Positions 8,360 through 17,174 of a stretch of 64,000 nt of DNA are shown here, one piece after another. How positions within the stretch are numbered: position 1 is the first letter of the stretch; each line of letters starts with the position of its first letter. Source of the stretch: Desulfuromonas soudanensis (GTDB taxonomy: Bacteria; Desulfobacterota; Desulfuromonadia; Desulfuromonadales; WTL); assembly GCF_001278055.1 (NCBI RefSeq), contig NZ_CP010802.1:2395504-2459503 (forward strand), read 5' to 3'. A program made the translations under genes and the position numbers. Below the pieces are notes generated by a model, which was not told the DNA's origin, searched no databases, and worked only from the letters and a program-made list of their open reading frames with translations.

Positions 8360-9868
8360 TCAGAGGAAGAGTCGGTAGGCGGGGTTTGTCGACTCCTCAA
8401 CAAAGCGGTACCCGAGCTGTTCGAGAAAGGAGCGAAAGTTCTCCTCTTCGCCGGCGGGGATCTCCAGGCCGATGAGGACCCGACCGAAATCCCCCCCCTG
8501 GCTGCGGTAGTGGAAGAGGGAGATGTTCCAGCTGGCGCCCATGATGGAGAGGAAGCGGCTCAACGCCCCGGGACGTTCTGGAAACCAGAAACGGTACAGG
8601 GCTTCGCCGGCGACAACGCCGGAACGCCCGCCGACCATGTAGCGGACGTGGGTCTTGGCCAGTTCGTTGTCGGTCAAATCGACATTATCGAAGCCGCTGG
8701 CCGTCAACTGGGCGGCAAAGGTCTGCCGTTCCTCCTCCTCACGGATGGAGATGCCGACGAAAATGTGCGCCCGCTCCCTGTCGGAGAGGCGATAGTTGAA
8801 CTCGGTGATGTTGCGCCCGTCGAGAACCTCGGCGCAGAAACGTTTCAGGGCGCCGGGTTTTTCCGGGATGGTCACGGCAAAGAGCGCCTCCTGCTTCTCC
8901 CCGCTCTGGGTGCGCTCGGCGACGTAGCGCAGACGCTCGAAATTCATGTTGGCGCCGGAATTGACAGCGACCAGCGTCTCCCCCGAGACCTTGCGCTTCC
9001 GGACATACTTCTTGAGTCCGGCCAGAGCCAGGGCACCGGCCGGCTCGACGATGGAACGGGTCGCCTGGTAGTTGCTCTTGATGGCGCTGCAGATTTCGTC
9101 GGTGTCCACGCGGATGATCTCGTCGACATAGCGCCGGCAGAGATCGAAGGTCAGGACGCCGACCTCGCGCACCGCCACACCGTCGGCGAAGATCCCCACC
9201 GAATCGAGGATCACCCGTCGGCCTGCTTCCAGGGAGCGGGCCATGGCGTCGCTGTCCTGGGGCTCGACGCCGATCACCCGCACCTCGGGGCGCAGCGCCT
9301 TGAGATAGGCGGCCATGCCGGCGATGAGACCGCCGCCGCCGACGGGGACAAAGACGGCGTCGAGGCGCCCGGAGTTCTGCCGCTGGATTTCGTCGGCCAC
9401 CGTCCCCTGGCCGGCGATCACCAGTTCATCGTCGAAGGGATGGATGAAAATCATCCCGCTCTCATCGACCAGTCGGGCGCAGTGCTCGGCGGCCTCGGAG
9501 TAGCTGTCGCCGTACAGAACGACCTCGGCGCCGTACCCGCGCACGGCGGCAATCTTGATCTCGGGGGTGGTCACCGGCATGACGATTACTGCTCTTGCGC
9601 CGAGACGGCGGGCGGAGAAGGCCACCCCCTGGGCGTGATTGCCGGCCGAGGCGGCGATCACCCCGCACCCGAGTTCCGCGACAGTCAGATGAGCGATGCG
9701 GTTGTAGGCGCCGCGCAGCTTGAAGGAGAAGACCGGCTGCAGATCCTCCCGCTTGAGAAGAACCCGGTTGCCGAGGGCGGCGGAGAGTCCCGGGGCCTCG
9801 TCGAGAGGGGTCTCGACGGCCGCCTCGTAGACGCGGGAGGTGAGAATCTGCTTGAGGATTTTTTGCAT
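8360..9868 (-). CDS. ilvA: threonine ammonia-lyase, biosynthetic, with ACT domains
   Basis: PLP enzyme deaminating threonine to 2-oxobutanoate, the entry to isoleucine synthesis. The 502-residue protein has the PLP lysine in FSFKLRGAYN (K50), the phosphate-binding loop PVGGGGLIAG (about 180) and SAGNHAQGVA. Its C-terminal 180 residues form two ACT-like regulatory domains, so feedback control by isoleucine is expected as in E. coli IlvA. The start MQKILKQILTSRVYEA is the family start. The neighbouring ilvY-ilvC pair about 4 kb away serves the same pathway. The 230-bp region upstream carries a copy of a dispersed inverted repeat (9891-10089). Confidence 0.95.
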   Translation of the reverse strand: MQKILKQILTSRVYEAAVETPLDEAPGLSAALGNRVLLKREDLQPVFSFKLRGAYNRIAHLTVAELGCGVIAASAGNHAQGVAFSARRLGARAVIVMPVTTPEIKIAAVRGYGAEVVLYGDSYSEAAEHCARLVDESGMIFIHPFDDELVIAGQGTVADEIQRQNSGRLDAVFVPVGGGGLIAGMAAYLKALRPEVRVIGVEPQDSDAMARSLEAGRRVILDSVGIFADGVAVREVGVLTFDLCRRYVDEIIRVDTDEICSAIKSNYQATRSIVEPAGALALAGLKKYVRKRKVSGETLVAVNSGANMNFERLRYVAERTQSGEKQEALFAVTIPEKPGALKRFCAEVLDGRNITEFNYRLSDRERAHIFVGISIREEEERQTFAAQLTASGFDNVDLTDNELAKTHVRYMVGGRSGVVAGEALYRFWFPERPGALSRFLSIMGASWNISLFHYRSQGGDFGRVLIGLEIPAGEEENFRSFLEQLGYRFVEESTNPAYRLFL

Positions 9869-9890
9869 GATTTAAACCTTGAATATGCGA

Positions 9891-10089
9891 CCACAGAGGC
9901 ACTGAGACACAGAGAAAACCCTTCAAGCAAGGGACAAAATCTGAAGGGGAATACGCGAGCAGGTCCATCGACAAGACCGGAGTTCTCTTTCGAGGCGCAG
10001 AAGGTGCCAAAGATACTATGATTTCAATCCAAAATCCACAGCCCAGTTTATCGGTCTCAGGGTTCCTCTGTGCCTCTGTGTCTCTGTGG
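9891..10089. repeat. dispersed inverted repeat R5 (CACAGAG family), widely spaced arms
   Basis: CCACAGAGGCACTGAGACAC (9891-9910) faces CTCTGTGCCTCTGTGTCTCT (10067-10086) across about 150 bp, so the two arms are near-complementary. The same words occur in a tight hairpin at 14863-14939. The copy fills the gap between the thiolase gene and ilvA. Confidence 0.75.
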
Positions 10090-10098
10090 TGAAAAGGT

Positions 10099-11358
10099 TC
10101 AGGGCCTCTCGAGGATCATCGCCCCGGCCATCGCCCCAGCCGCGCAGATGGAGATGAGCCCGTAGCGGGATTCCCGCCGCGCCATCTCGTTGGCCAGGGT
10201 GGTGATGATCCGCGCGCCGGTGGCGGCGAAGGGGTGACCGACGGCGATGGAGCTGCCGAGGGGGTTGAGCTTCTCCGGGTCGACGGCGCCGATGGCCTCT
10301 TCTCCCCTCCCCTCTTCCCAGGCCTTGAGGTTGCAGACGACCTGGGCGCCAAAAGCCTCGTGGACCTCGACGATGTCCATCTCGGAGAGGGAAAGCCCGC
10401 AGCGTTTGAGGAGACGCGGCACGGCCAGGGCCGGGGCCATGAGGAGCCCCTGGCGGGGAGCGATGGCGGCATACTCCACCCCGCGCAAAAACGCCAGAGG
10501 TTTAAGGTTTTCCCGAAGGGCCCGCTCCTCGGACATGAGCAGGACGGCGCTGGCGCCGTCGGTGAGGGGGCTGGCGTTCCCCGCAGTGATGGTGCCGCTC
10601 CCCGAATGGTCGAAGACCGGCTTGAGCCGCCCCAGCTTCTCAAGGCTGGTGTCGCCGCGGACGATGGTGTCCCGCGCCGTCCCCGCCAGGGGGAAGATTT
10701 CGGCGGTGAGGCGGCCGTCCTCGGTTGCTGCGGCGGCCCGCTGGTGGCTGCGCAGGGCGATTTGGTCCTGGGCGTCGCGGGTGGCCCCCATCTCCCGGGC
10801 GGTGATCTCGGCGTGTTCTCCCATGGTCAGCCCGGTGGAATTCTCCTTGAAGGAGAGGGGCGACGGCTTGAAATGCCGGGGACGCAGCCTCAGCAGGGCC
10901 CTGACCCTCTCGGCGGTGCTCCGGGCCAGTCCGGCATCGAGGAAGATTTCCGAGGCCTCACGGCCGAAGAGGACCGGCACCGTCGACATTGACTCCACCC
11001 CTCCGGCAATGGCGATCTCCGCCCGCCCGCCGAGGATGGCATCGGCGGCGTCCGTTGCCGCGTGAAGGCTGGAGATGCAGTTGTTGGAGACCAGGTAAGC
11101 GGCAATGCTGGACGGGAGGCCGAGATCGAAGACGATCTCCCGGGCGAGGTTGGAGATCCGAGGGTCATGAAGGACCCGCCCCCAGACGAGGAGGTCGATG
11201 GACTCCCGGTCGAGGCAAAAGCGTTCGATCAGACCGCGGACGGCATGGGAGGAGAGCTCCAGCGGAGAGATATGGCGGAAGACCGTTCCGGCCTTGACGA
11301 AGGGAGTCCGCATGCCGCCGATCACGGCGACCCGACCGGAGTTCTTTTGATTGCCCAT
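10099..11358 (-). CDS. acetyl-CoA C-acyltransferase (thiolase), FadI-like
   Basis: Thiolase of 420 residues, cleaving 3-ketoacyl-CoA or condensing acyl-CoAs. It has the acyl-accepting cysteine in SNNCISSLHA (C94), the GHPFAATGAR histidine motif and the C-terminal cysteine in SICAAGAMAG. The long insert between about residues 140 and 200 (RPRHFKPSPLSFKENSTGLT) and the overall length resemble FadI-type thiolases rather than 393-residue biosynthetic AtoB enzymes. I chose the ATG at 11358 because AAAGGAGGTGCAACC lies directly upstream; the reading frame stays open for 36 more codons, but those look non-coding. No other beta-oxidation gene is adjacent, so its pathway is not settled by context. It diverges from the fumarase gene. 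Confidence 0.88.
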   Translation of the reverse strand: MGNQKNSGRVAVIGGMRTPFVKAGTVFRHISPLELSSHAVRGLIERFCLDRESIDLLVWGRVLHDPRISNLAREIVFDLGLPSSIAAYLVSNNCISSLHAATDAADAILGGRAEIAIAGGVESMSTVPVLFGREASEIFLDAGLARSTAERVRALLRLRPRHFKPSPLSFKENSTGLTMGEHAEITAREMGATRDAQDQIALRSHQRAAAATEDGRLTAEIFPLAGTARDTIVRGDTSLEKLGRLKPVFDHSGSGTITAGNASPLTDGASAVLLMSEERALRENLKPLAFLRGVEYAAIAPRQGLLMAPALAVPRLLKRCGLSLSEMDIVEVHEAFGAQVVCNLKAWEEGRGEEAIGAVDPEKLNPLGSSIAVGHPFAATGARIITTLANEMARRESRYGLISICAAGAMAGAMILERP

Positions 11359-11453
11359 GGTTGCACCTCCTTTGGAATTCAGAGCAGGGATGAAGGGAAC
11401 AGGCGAAGCATACCCCATCCGGGCTCGGATTTTTTGAATAATTATACACCTCT

Positions 11454-11488
11454 GATGTATCGACAACTGTATACATCTTCTATATAAT
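11454..11488 (+). promoter_or_regulatory. fumarase promoter with an internal inverted repeat
   Basis: TCGACA (11460-11465), 17 bp and TATAAT (11483-11488) form a strong plus-strand promoter about 75 bp upstream of the fumarase start. TGTAT and ATACA half-sites (GATGTAT at 11454 and GTATACATC at 11469-11477) flank ten bases between the hexamers, as a repressor operator would. A TATAAT on the minus strand at 11441-11446 probably serves the thiolase, so the two promoters are back to back. Confidence 0.65.
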
Positions 11489-11561
11489 GCTGCGCTGACG
11501 GTTCCCCTGGCGGTCGGGTCTTTCCCGGCCCCCTTTCATATCCCCCAAAGGAGAGAAGACC

Positions 11562-13181
11562 ATGCCTGACTTCAAGTACCAGGACCCCTTTCCCCTCGCC
11601 AAGGACACCACCAAGTACCGCAAGCTCGAAGGCTCGGAAAAGTACGTCTCCGTCGCCCAGTTCGAAGGGAAGGACGTCGTCAAGGTCGATCCCGAAGCCC
11701 TCGCCGTGCTGGCCAACACCGCCATGAGGGACGTCTCCTTCCTGCTGCGCCCCGAGCACAACGAGCAGGTCGCCCAGATTCTCAGCGACCCCGAAGCCTC
11801 CCCCAACGACCGCGGCGTCGCCATGGCCTTTTTGCGCAACGCCGAAATCGCCGCCAACTTCGAGCTCCCGGTCTGTCAGGACACCGGCACCGCCACCGTC
11901 GTCGCCAAGAAGGGGCAGCAGATCTGGACCGGCGCCCGGGACGAGGAGTTCCTCTCCAAGGGGGTCTACAAGACCTACACTGAGGAGAACCTGCGCTACT
12001 CCCAGACCGTCGCCCTCGACATGTACGAAGAGAAGAACACCGGCACCAACCTCCCCGCCCAGATCGACATCATGGCCACCGAGGGGGACTACTACAAGTT
12101 CCTCTTCATGGCCAAGGGGGGCGGCAGCGCCAACAAGACGATGCTCTACCAGGAAACCAAGGCGCTCCTCACCCCCGGGAACCTCGAGAAGTGGCTCATC
12201 GAGAAGATGAAATACCTCGGCACCGCCGCCTGCCCCCCCTACCACATCGCCTTCGCCATCGGCGGCACCAGCGCCGATGCCTGCCTGAAGACGGTCAAGC
12301 TCGCCACTGCCAAGGAACTCGACGGACTCCCCACCTCCGGCAACGAGCACGGCCAGGCGTTCCGTGATCTCGAACTCGAGGGGCGCCTCCTTGTGGCGGC
12401 CCAGAAGCTCGGCATCGGCGCCCAGTTCGGCGGCAAATATTTCGCCCACGACGTGCGCGTCATCCGTCTCCCCCGCCACGGCGCTTCCTGCCCCGTCGCC
12501 ATGGCCGTTTCCTGCTCCGCCGACCGCAACATCAAGGCGAAGATCACCCGCGAGGGGCTGTTCGTCGAGGAGATGGACCGCAATCCCGGCCGCCTGATCC
12601 CCGACAAGTACCGCGGCAAACACGGCCACGGCACCAAGATCGATCTCGACCGACCGATGAAGGACATTCTCGCCGACCTCTCCAAGCTCGAAGTCGGCGC
12701 TCCTCTCCTCCTCAAGGGGACGATCGTCGTCGGCCGCGACATCGCCCACGCCAAGTTCAAGGAAATTCTCGATTCCGGCAAGCCGCTCCCTGAGTACCTG
12801 AAAAAACACCCGATCTACTACGCCGGCCCGGCCAAGACCCCCAAGGGGAAAGCCTCCGGCTCCTTCGGCCCCACCACCGCCGGGCGCATGGACTCCTACG
12901 TCGACCTGCTGCAGGCCAACGGCGGCTCCATGATCATGATCGCCAAGGGGAACCGCTCCCAGCAGGTCACTGACGCCTGCAAGAAGCACTGCGGCTTCTA
13001 CCTCGGCTCCATCGGCGGCCCGGCCGCAGTCCTCGCCGAGGAAAACATCAAGAAAGTCGAGTGCATCGACTTCCCCGAACTCGGCATGGAAGCGGTCTGG
13101 AAAATTGAAGTCGAAGACTTCCCGGCCTTCATCCTCGTCGATGACAAGGGGAACGACTTTTTCAAGAAACTCGGCCTATAA
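11562..13181 (+). CDS. class I fumarate hydratase (Fe-S dependent)
   Basis: Interconverts fumarate and malate in the TCA cycle. The 539-residue single-chain protein is the FumA/FumB type: an N-terminal alpha domain with PVCQDTGTA and conserved cysteines for the oxygen-labile [4Fe-4S] cluster, and a C-terminal beta domain with GPTTAGRMD. Class I fumarase is common in strict anaerobes and Geobacter relatives. It starts [17 protein letters not shown] behind AAAGGAGAG and is read from the promoter at 11460-11488. A strong hairpin follows at 13201-13235. It stands alone as a transcription unit. Confidence 0.95.
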   Translation: MPDFKYQDPFPLAKDTTKYRKLEGSEKYVSVAQFEGKDVVKVDPEALAVLANTAMRDVSFLLRPEHNEQVAQILSDPEASPNDRGVAMAFLRNAEIAANFELPVCQDTGTATVVAKKGQQIWTGARDEEFLSKGVYKTYTEENLRYSQTVALDMYEEKNTGTNLPAQIDIMATEGDYYKFLFMAKGGGSANKTMLYQETKALLTPGNLEKWLIEKMKYLGTAACPPYHIAFAIGGTSADACLKTVKLATAKELDGLPTSGNEHGQAFRDLELEGRLLVAAQKLGIGAQFGGKYFAHDVRVIRLPRHGASCPVAMAVSCSADRNIKAKITREGLFVEEMDRNPGRLIPDKYRGKHGHGTKIDLDRPMKDILADLSKLEVGAPLLLKGTIVVGRDIAHAKFKEILDSGKPLPEYLKKHPIYYAGPAKTPKGKASGSFGPTTAGRMDSYVDLLQANGGSMIMIAKGNRSQQVTDACKKHCGFYLGSIGGPAAVLAEENIKKVECIDFPELGMEAVWKIEVEDFPAFILVDDKGNDFFKKLGL

Positions 13182-13200
13182 TCAAGTTGTGAGAAAAGCC

Positions 13201-13235
13201 GAAGCCCCCGGTTCGCTGATGCGGCCGGGGGCTTC
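13201..13235 (+). terminator. hairpin terminator after the fumarase gene
   Basis: GAAGCCCCCGG (13201-13211) pairs with CCGGGGGCTTC (13225-13235), a perfect 11-bp stem 20 bp after the stop codon. There is no clear T-tract, so termination may need Rho or be partial. Confidence 0.65.
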
Positions 13236-13255
13236 GTGCATTGAGGGTGTTGTCA

Positions 13256-13525
13256 ATGCCGACAATCAGTGTATTCTACGGAATCATCATCACTCTCTAC
13301 TTTTTCGATAACCAGAAACACCAGACGCCCCATTTTCACGCCCGCTACCAAAGCCAACAAGCCTCCGTTTCGATCCCTGACGGAGAAGTTCTTGAAGGAG
13401 AGATTCCTTCATCCAAGATGAAACTGGTGCAAGCCTGGCTTGAAATCCACAAGGAAGACCTGCTGGCTGATTGGGAATTGGCCGTCAACGGGCAGACACC
13501 CTTTCCGATAGAACCGCTGCGTTAG
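13256..13525 (+). CDS. DUF4160 protein, possible toxin-antitoxin partner
   Basis: An 89-residue protein containing HQTPHFHARY (residues about 22-31), the histidine-rich signature of DUF4160, followed by WLEIHKEDLLADWELAVNG. DUF4160 genes are commonly paired with DUF2442 genes, as here, and are often suspected to be toxin-antitoxin modules, but the biochemical role is unproven. I chose the ATG at 13256 (MPTISVFYGI). The next gene starts 8 bp after this stop, so the two are co-translated. The pair lies between two strong terminators. Confidence 0.8.
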   Translation: MPTISVFYGIIITLYFFDNQKHQTPHFHARYQSQQASVSIPDGEVLEGEIPSSKMKLVQAWLEIHKEDLLADWELAVNGQTPFPIEPLR

Positions 13526-13533
13526 GAGGAAAC

Positions 13534-13806
13534 ATGGAATCGGTCGTTCGTGTGGTTCCACGGGAAAACTACCAGTTGGAGATCGAGTTCAATACGGGAG
13601 AGGTGCGGCTCTTTGATGTCCGCCCCTATCTGGATAAAGGCGTTTTCAATCAACTGAAGGATCGGACACTCTTTGCCCAGGCCTATGTGGCCCTCGATAC
13701 GGTCTGCTGGCCCAATGATCTCGATATCGCGCCGGAAACCCTTTATGTCAAATCTGTGCCAATTTCCAGCGCAGTTCATGAAAGTCCCGCTGACTACAGA
13801 AAGTAA
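13534..13806 (+). CDS. DUF2442 protein, partner of DUF4160
   Basis: A 90-residue protein with the DUF2442 pattern: FNTGEVRLFDVRPYLDKGVF in the middle and WPNDLDIAPETLY near residue 70. The ATG at 13534 follows TTAGGAGGAAAC, a strong ribosome site, so it is preferred over in-frame upstream codons. DUF2442 is typically encoded beside DUF4160 and has been proposed as the antitoxin or regulatory half; the function is not known. A bidirectional terminator follows at 13845-13881. Confidence 0.8.
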   Translation: MESVVRVVPRENYQLEIEFNTGEVRLFDVRPYLDKGVFNQLKDRTLFAQAYVALDTVCWPNDLDIAPETLYVKSVPISSAVHESPADYRK

Positions 13807-13844
13807 AACTGCCTTAGAGTGTCAAAATCTACACTGAACTGCCC

Positions 13845-13881
13845 AAAAGCCCCGACTCCTCAAAGGAATCGGGGCTTTTTT
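13845..13881. terminator. bidirectional rho-independent terminator
   Basis: AAAAGCCCCGA pairs with TCGGGGCTTTT around a loop that can itself pair (CTCC/GGAA), followed by seven T on the plus strand and preceded by A on the minus. It ends both the DUF2442 gene and, from the other side, ilvY. Confidence 0.9.
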
Positions 13882-13907
13882 ATCGTGAACCGAAGGAGGA
13901 TGTCCCC

Positions 13908-14801
13908 CTACCCCGCTCCGGCGTCGGAGCGCTCCTCGGCAAGGGCCCAGAAGGCCCGCACGGCAGGACGTTGCAGATTGCGCCTGCTGGTGCAGAGCCC
14001 GACGATGTACGGCTCCAGTTGCGGGCCTCCGTCAAGAACGCGCACCTCGTCGCGAAAGGGGCTGCGCTCGAGGACGAGCTGCGGGACGATGCCGACGCCG
14101 ACGCCGAGGCGCACCATGGCGATGATCGCCTCGTTGCCGGAGACCTCGGAGGTGATGTTGGGGGTGATGCGCTTCTCTTTCAACCACTGATCGAGGCGCC
14201 GCCTGGAGAGCCCGGACTGGGGCACCACCAGCGGCGCCCGGGAGAGGTCGAGTCTCCCCTCGGGTGAGAGCCCGGCGACCATCCCGCCCCCGGGGGCGAT
14301 GAAGAGGAGCGGGGTGGTGGTGATGGGGAGAAACTCGATCTGGGAGCGGTGCCGGTCGGGGAGCGCGGCGACGGCGAGGTCGATCTCGCCGCTGCTGACC
14401 AGGATCACCGCCTGTTCGGCGGCGCCGGTACGCAGCTCGAGCTGCACCTCCGGATAAGCACCGCGAAAGGCCTCGAGGAGATCGGGGAGGAGGCTGTAGA
14501 CGGCGGTGATCGAGGCATAAAGGGAGAGGGGACCGGCGACGGCCTCCCCCTCCCGGAGGGTCGAACGGAAGGTTTGCCATTCCTGCAGGCTCTGCCGGGC
14601 ATAGACGCGCAACTTTTCCCCGGCGGCCGAGAGGGTCACCCGGCGGTTGTCGCGAACGAAAAGCGGCCGCTCGAGTTCCTCCTCGATGCGCTGGATGGTG
14701 CGGGTCAGCGCCGAGGGGCTGAGGTTGCAGGCCTGGCTGGCACGTCCGAAATGGAGGGTCTCGGCGACAGTGAGAAATATTTCCAGTTCACGGGTATCCA
14801 T
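13908..14801 (-). CDS. ilvY: LysR-family regulator IlvY
   Basis: Activator of ilvC that responds to acetohydroxyacid substrates. The 297-residue protein begins MDTRELEIFLTVAETLHFGR, matching E. coli IlvY (MDLRDLKTFLHLAESRHF type), with the winged helix in residues 1-60 (ALTRTIQRIEEEL) and the effector domain after residue 90. The ATG at 14801 gives the family N-terminus; an in-frame start 18 codons upstream would add an unconserved leader. It is divergent from ilvC with two palindromes between them (14965-15009), the classic ilvYC arrangement. It ends near the bidirectional terminator at 13845-13881. Confidence 0.88.
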   Translation of the reverse strand: MDTRELEIFLTVAETLHFGRASQACNLSPSALTRTIQRIEEELERPLFVRDNRRVTLSAAGEKLRVYARQSLQEWQTFRSTLREGEAVAGPLSLYASITAVYSLLPDLLEAFRGAYPEVQLELRTGAAEQAVILVSSGEIDLAVAALPDRHRSQIEFLPITTTPLLFIAPGGGMVAGLSPEGRLDLSRAPLVVPQSGLSRRRLDQWLKEKRITPNITSEVSGNEAIIAMVRLGVGVGIVPQLVLERSPFRDEVRVLDGGPQLEPYIVGLCTSRRNLQRPAVRAFWALAEERSDAGAG

Positions 14802-14862
14802 ATCAATCCCCTTTCCTTCAGTTTTCTTTGTGCTTAGTGGAAAACGGCAACCCACAAAGCCT

Positions 14863-14939
14863 TACCACAGAGGCACAGAGGCACAGAGAAATTCAATAGA
14901 TATTTTGGCTTTTCTCCGTGCCTCTGTGCCTCCGTGGTA
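14863..14939. repeat. R5 hairpin (CACAGAG family), tight form
   Basis: TACCACAGAGGCACAGAGGC (14863-14882) is answered by GCCTCTGTGCCTCCGTGGTA (14920-14939). The full arms are 29 nt with about three mismatches and a loop of roughly 20 nt. It lies between ilvY and the ilvC operators and would form a cruciform or long hairpin in RNA. Confidence 0.85.
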
Positions 14940-14964
14940 AAGGCAGTCCTCGACCAGACAAAAA

Positions 14965-15009
14965 TTGCGTTAAACGCAACATAGTATGCGTAACAAATCA
15001 ATTTACGCA
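14965..15009. promoter_or_regulatory. two IlvY operators in the ilvY-ilvC intergenic region
   Basis: Operator 1 is TTGCGTTAAACGCAA (14965-14979), a perfect 6-3-6 palindrome. Operator 2 is TGCGTAA (14987-14993) and TTACGCA (15003-15009) separated by 9 bp. Both share the TGCGT half-site. IlvY binds two tandem inverted repeats in the ilvYC gap of E. coli, so this arrangement fits. A weak ilvC promoter (TTTACG, 17 bp, TAGAGT from 15002) overlaps operator 2. Confidence 0.75.
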
Positions 15010-15077
15010 ATATTCAATTTCTAGTAGAGTGCGCTAGACTTCGATTTTTGACATCAGCCAAGACAAGGAGAAACACC

Positions 15078-16550
15078 ATGGGACAGAACTATTTCAATAC
15101 CCTGCCGCTTCGTCGCCAGCTTCAGGAACTCGGCACCTGCCGCTTCATGGACGCCGATGAATTCACCGGCGGCTGCGAATATGCCAAAGGGAAGAAGATC
15201 GTCATCGTCGGCTGCGGCGCCCAGGGGCTCAACCAGGGGCTCAACATGCGCGACAGCGGCCTCGACGTCTCCTACACCCTGCGCAAGGAAGCGATCGCCC
15301 AGAAGCGCCAGTCCTACAAAAACGCCACGGAAAACGGCTTCAAGGTCGGCAGCTATGAAGAGCTCCTCCCCACCGCCGACATCGTCATGAACCTCGCCCC
15401 CGACAAGCAGCACACCGACGTCGTCAATACCGTGGTGCCGCTGATGAAGCAGGGGGCGGTCTTCTCCTACGCCCACGGGTTCAACATCGTCGAAGAAGGG
15501 ACGATGATCCGCAAGGACCTCACCGTCGTCATGGTCGCCCCCAAATGCCCCGGCTCGGAAGTCCGCGCCGAGTACGTCCGCGGTTTCGGCGTCCCGACCC
15601 TGATCGCCGTCCACGGCGAAAACGACCCCAACGGCGACGGCCTCGAGATCGCCAAGGCCCTCTGCTCCGCCCAGGGGGGGGACCGCGCCGGCGTCCTCGA
15701 GTCGTCCTTCGTCGCCGAGGTCAAATCCGACCTCATGGGCGAACAGACCATCCTCTGCGGCATGCTACAGGCCGGCGCCCTCCTCTGCTTCGACAAGATG
15801 ACGCAGAACGGCATCGGCGCCCCCTACGCCGTCAAGCTCATCCAGTACGGCTGGGAGACGATCACCGAGGCCCTCAAGCACGGCGGCATTACCAACATGA
15901 TGGACCGTCTCTCCAACCCCGCCAAGCTGACCGCCTACTCCCTGGCCTCCGAACTCAAGGACATCATGCGTCCCCTCTTCGAGAAGCACATGGACGACAT
16001 CCTCTCCGGCGAGTTCTCCCGCGCCATGATGGAAGACTGGGCCAACGACGACGTCAAGCTCCTCACCTGGCGCGAGGAGACCGGCCAGACCGCCTTCGAG
16101 AAGACCGAAGCCGCCGGAGAGATCACCGAGCAGGAGTACTTCGACAAGGCGATCCTCATGGTCGCCATGGTCAAGGCCGGCGTCGAGCTCGCCTTCGAGA
16201 CCATGGTCTGCTCCGGCATCGAGGCCGAGTCGGCCTACTACGAGTCGCTGCACGAGACGCCGCTCATCGCCAACACCATCGCCCGCAAGAAGCTCTACGA
16301 GATGAACCGCGTCATCTCCGACACCGCCGAGTACGGCTGCTACCTCTTTGCCCACGCCTGCGTCCCCCTCCTCAAGGACTTCATGTCCCGAGTGGGGACC
16401 GACGTCATCGGCAAGGGGCTCTCCGTGAAGGACAACAGTGTCGACAACAGCACCCTGGTCGCCGTCAACGCCGAGATCCGCGGTCACCTCATCGAGGAAG
16501 TCGGCGAAGAACTGCGCGCCGCCATGCAGGGGATGAAGGCCATCGTCTAG
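15078..16550 (+). CDS. ilvC: ketol-acid reductoisomerase, class II (long form)
   Basis: Isomerises and reduces 2-acetolactate or 2-aceto-2-hydroxybutanoate in valine and isoleucine synthesis. The 490-residue protein begins [19 protein letters not shown] and has the Rossmann motif [11 protein letters not shown], as in E. coli IlvC. The duplicated C-terminal knotted domain makes it class II rather than the 330-residue class I form common in many bacteria. The ATG at 15078 follows AAGGAGAAACACC. It is divergent from ilvY, which explains its regulation. Class II KARI together with IlvY is best known from gammaproteobacteria, so lateral origin of the pair is possible but unproven. Confidence 0.95.
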   Translation: MGQNYFNTLPLRRQLQELGTCRFMDADEFTGGCEYAKGKKIVIVGCGAQGLNQGLNMRDSGLDVSYTLRKEAIAQKRQSYKNATENGFKVGSYEELLPTADIVMNLAPDKQHTDVVNTVVPLMKQGAVFSYAHGFNIVEEGTMIRKDLTVVMVAPKCPGSEVRAEYVRGFGVPTLIAVHGENDPNGDGLEIAKALCSAQGGDRAGVLESSFVAEVKSDLMGEQTILCGMLQAGALLCFDKMTQNGIGAPYAVKLIQYGWETITEALKHGGITNMMDRLSNPAKLTAYSLASELKDIMRPLFEKHMDDILSGEFSRAMMEDWANDDVKLLTWREETGQTAFEKTEAAGEITEQEYFDKAILMVAMVKAGVELAFETMVCSGIEAESAYYESLHETPLIANTIARKKLYEMNRVISDTAEYGCYLFAHACVPLLKDFMSRVGTDVIGKGLSVKDNSVDNSTLVAVNAEIRGHLIEEVGEELRAAMQGMKAIV

Positions 16551-16577
16551 GCGGTCGCCGGACAAATCAGCAGAACG

Positions 16578-16613
16578 AAAAGGGGCAGGCCATTTCCGGC
16601 CTGCCCCTTTTTT
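16578..16613 (+). terminator. rho-independent terminator after ilvC
   Basis: AAAGGGGCAGGCC pairs with GGCCTGCCCCTTT around a six-base loop, followed by TTT. It begins 28 bp after the ilvC stop. Confidence 0.92.
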
Positions 16614-16657
16614 CTATTCTGTTCAAGTTCTCGTGGGGGATTCGGGGGAGCCCGAAG

Positions 16658-17059
16658 TTACCTGCGCGGCCGGGATGATTTCACCTCGGGGGTGTGCCTC
16701 TCGGAAATTTTCTTGACGGCAAACCAGTTGAGAAGGAGAACGCCGGCAACGGTAAGGATGCCGACATATTCCATGGGGCTCTCAACGCCGCCCTTCCACC
16801 GGTCGAGAAGGAATACGCCGAGAAAACAAAGAGCGATGAGCTTGTTCGCCCAGGTCGCCCCGGTGCCGCGGATGCGCCATGCCCAACTGAGAATGTAGAT
16901 ATTCCCCAAGCCGTAACCCGCTGCCACGTAGGCTAAAACCCGACTCCATTCAGGAGGATTGTCGGCCGTGAATATGCCCACGGCGTAATAGACAAAGATG
17001 AAGGAGGTGAGACCGCTGAACACGGCCAACCCTGTCACAAATATCGAATTCTGTCGCAT
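16658..17059 (-). CDS. small four-helix membrane protein, function unknown
   Basis: A 133-residue protein I do not recognise. It has four likely membrane spans: residues about 7-30 (FVTGLAVFSGLTSFIFVYYA), 41-62, 71-85 (KLIALCFLGVFLL) and 97-113 (YVGILTVAGVLLLNWF). The short basic C-terminal tail is SSRPRR. It is transcribed alone, leftward, ending 45 bp from the ilvC terminator. Its upstream gap contains the first copy of the 165-bp MITE. The size and topology resemble small integral membrane proteins of unknown function; no catalytic motif is visible. Confidence 0.7.
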   Translation of the reverse strand: MRQNSIFVTGLAVFSGLTSFIFVYYAVGIFTADNPPEWSRVLAYVAAGYGLGNIYILSWAWRIRGTGATWANKLIALCFLGVFLLDRWKGGVESPMEYVGILTVAGVLLLNWFAVKKISERHTPEVKSSRPRR

Positions 17060-17174
17060 CGTTATCAGGCCTTAAGTGTGAGAGGTGGAAGGAGGAGGAT
17101 GCCGGGCCATAGCCTGCGGAAGGCCCCACCTTACCATGCATCACACCGGGCAAATCAAGATTAAAAATGGCCCC

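Noticed and set aside
8018-10021. 667-codon plus-strand frame opposite ilvA
   Set aside because: ilvA on the minus strand has all family motifs; the plus frame has none and no ribosome site.
11442-12989. 515-codon minus-strand frame opposite the fumarase gene
   Set aside because: Low-complexity Gly/Val/Glu composition, typical of the reverse frame of a codon-biased gene; the fumarase is unambiguous.
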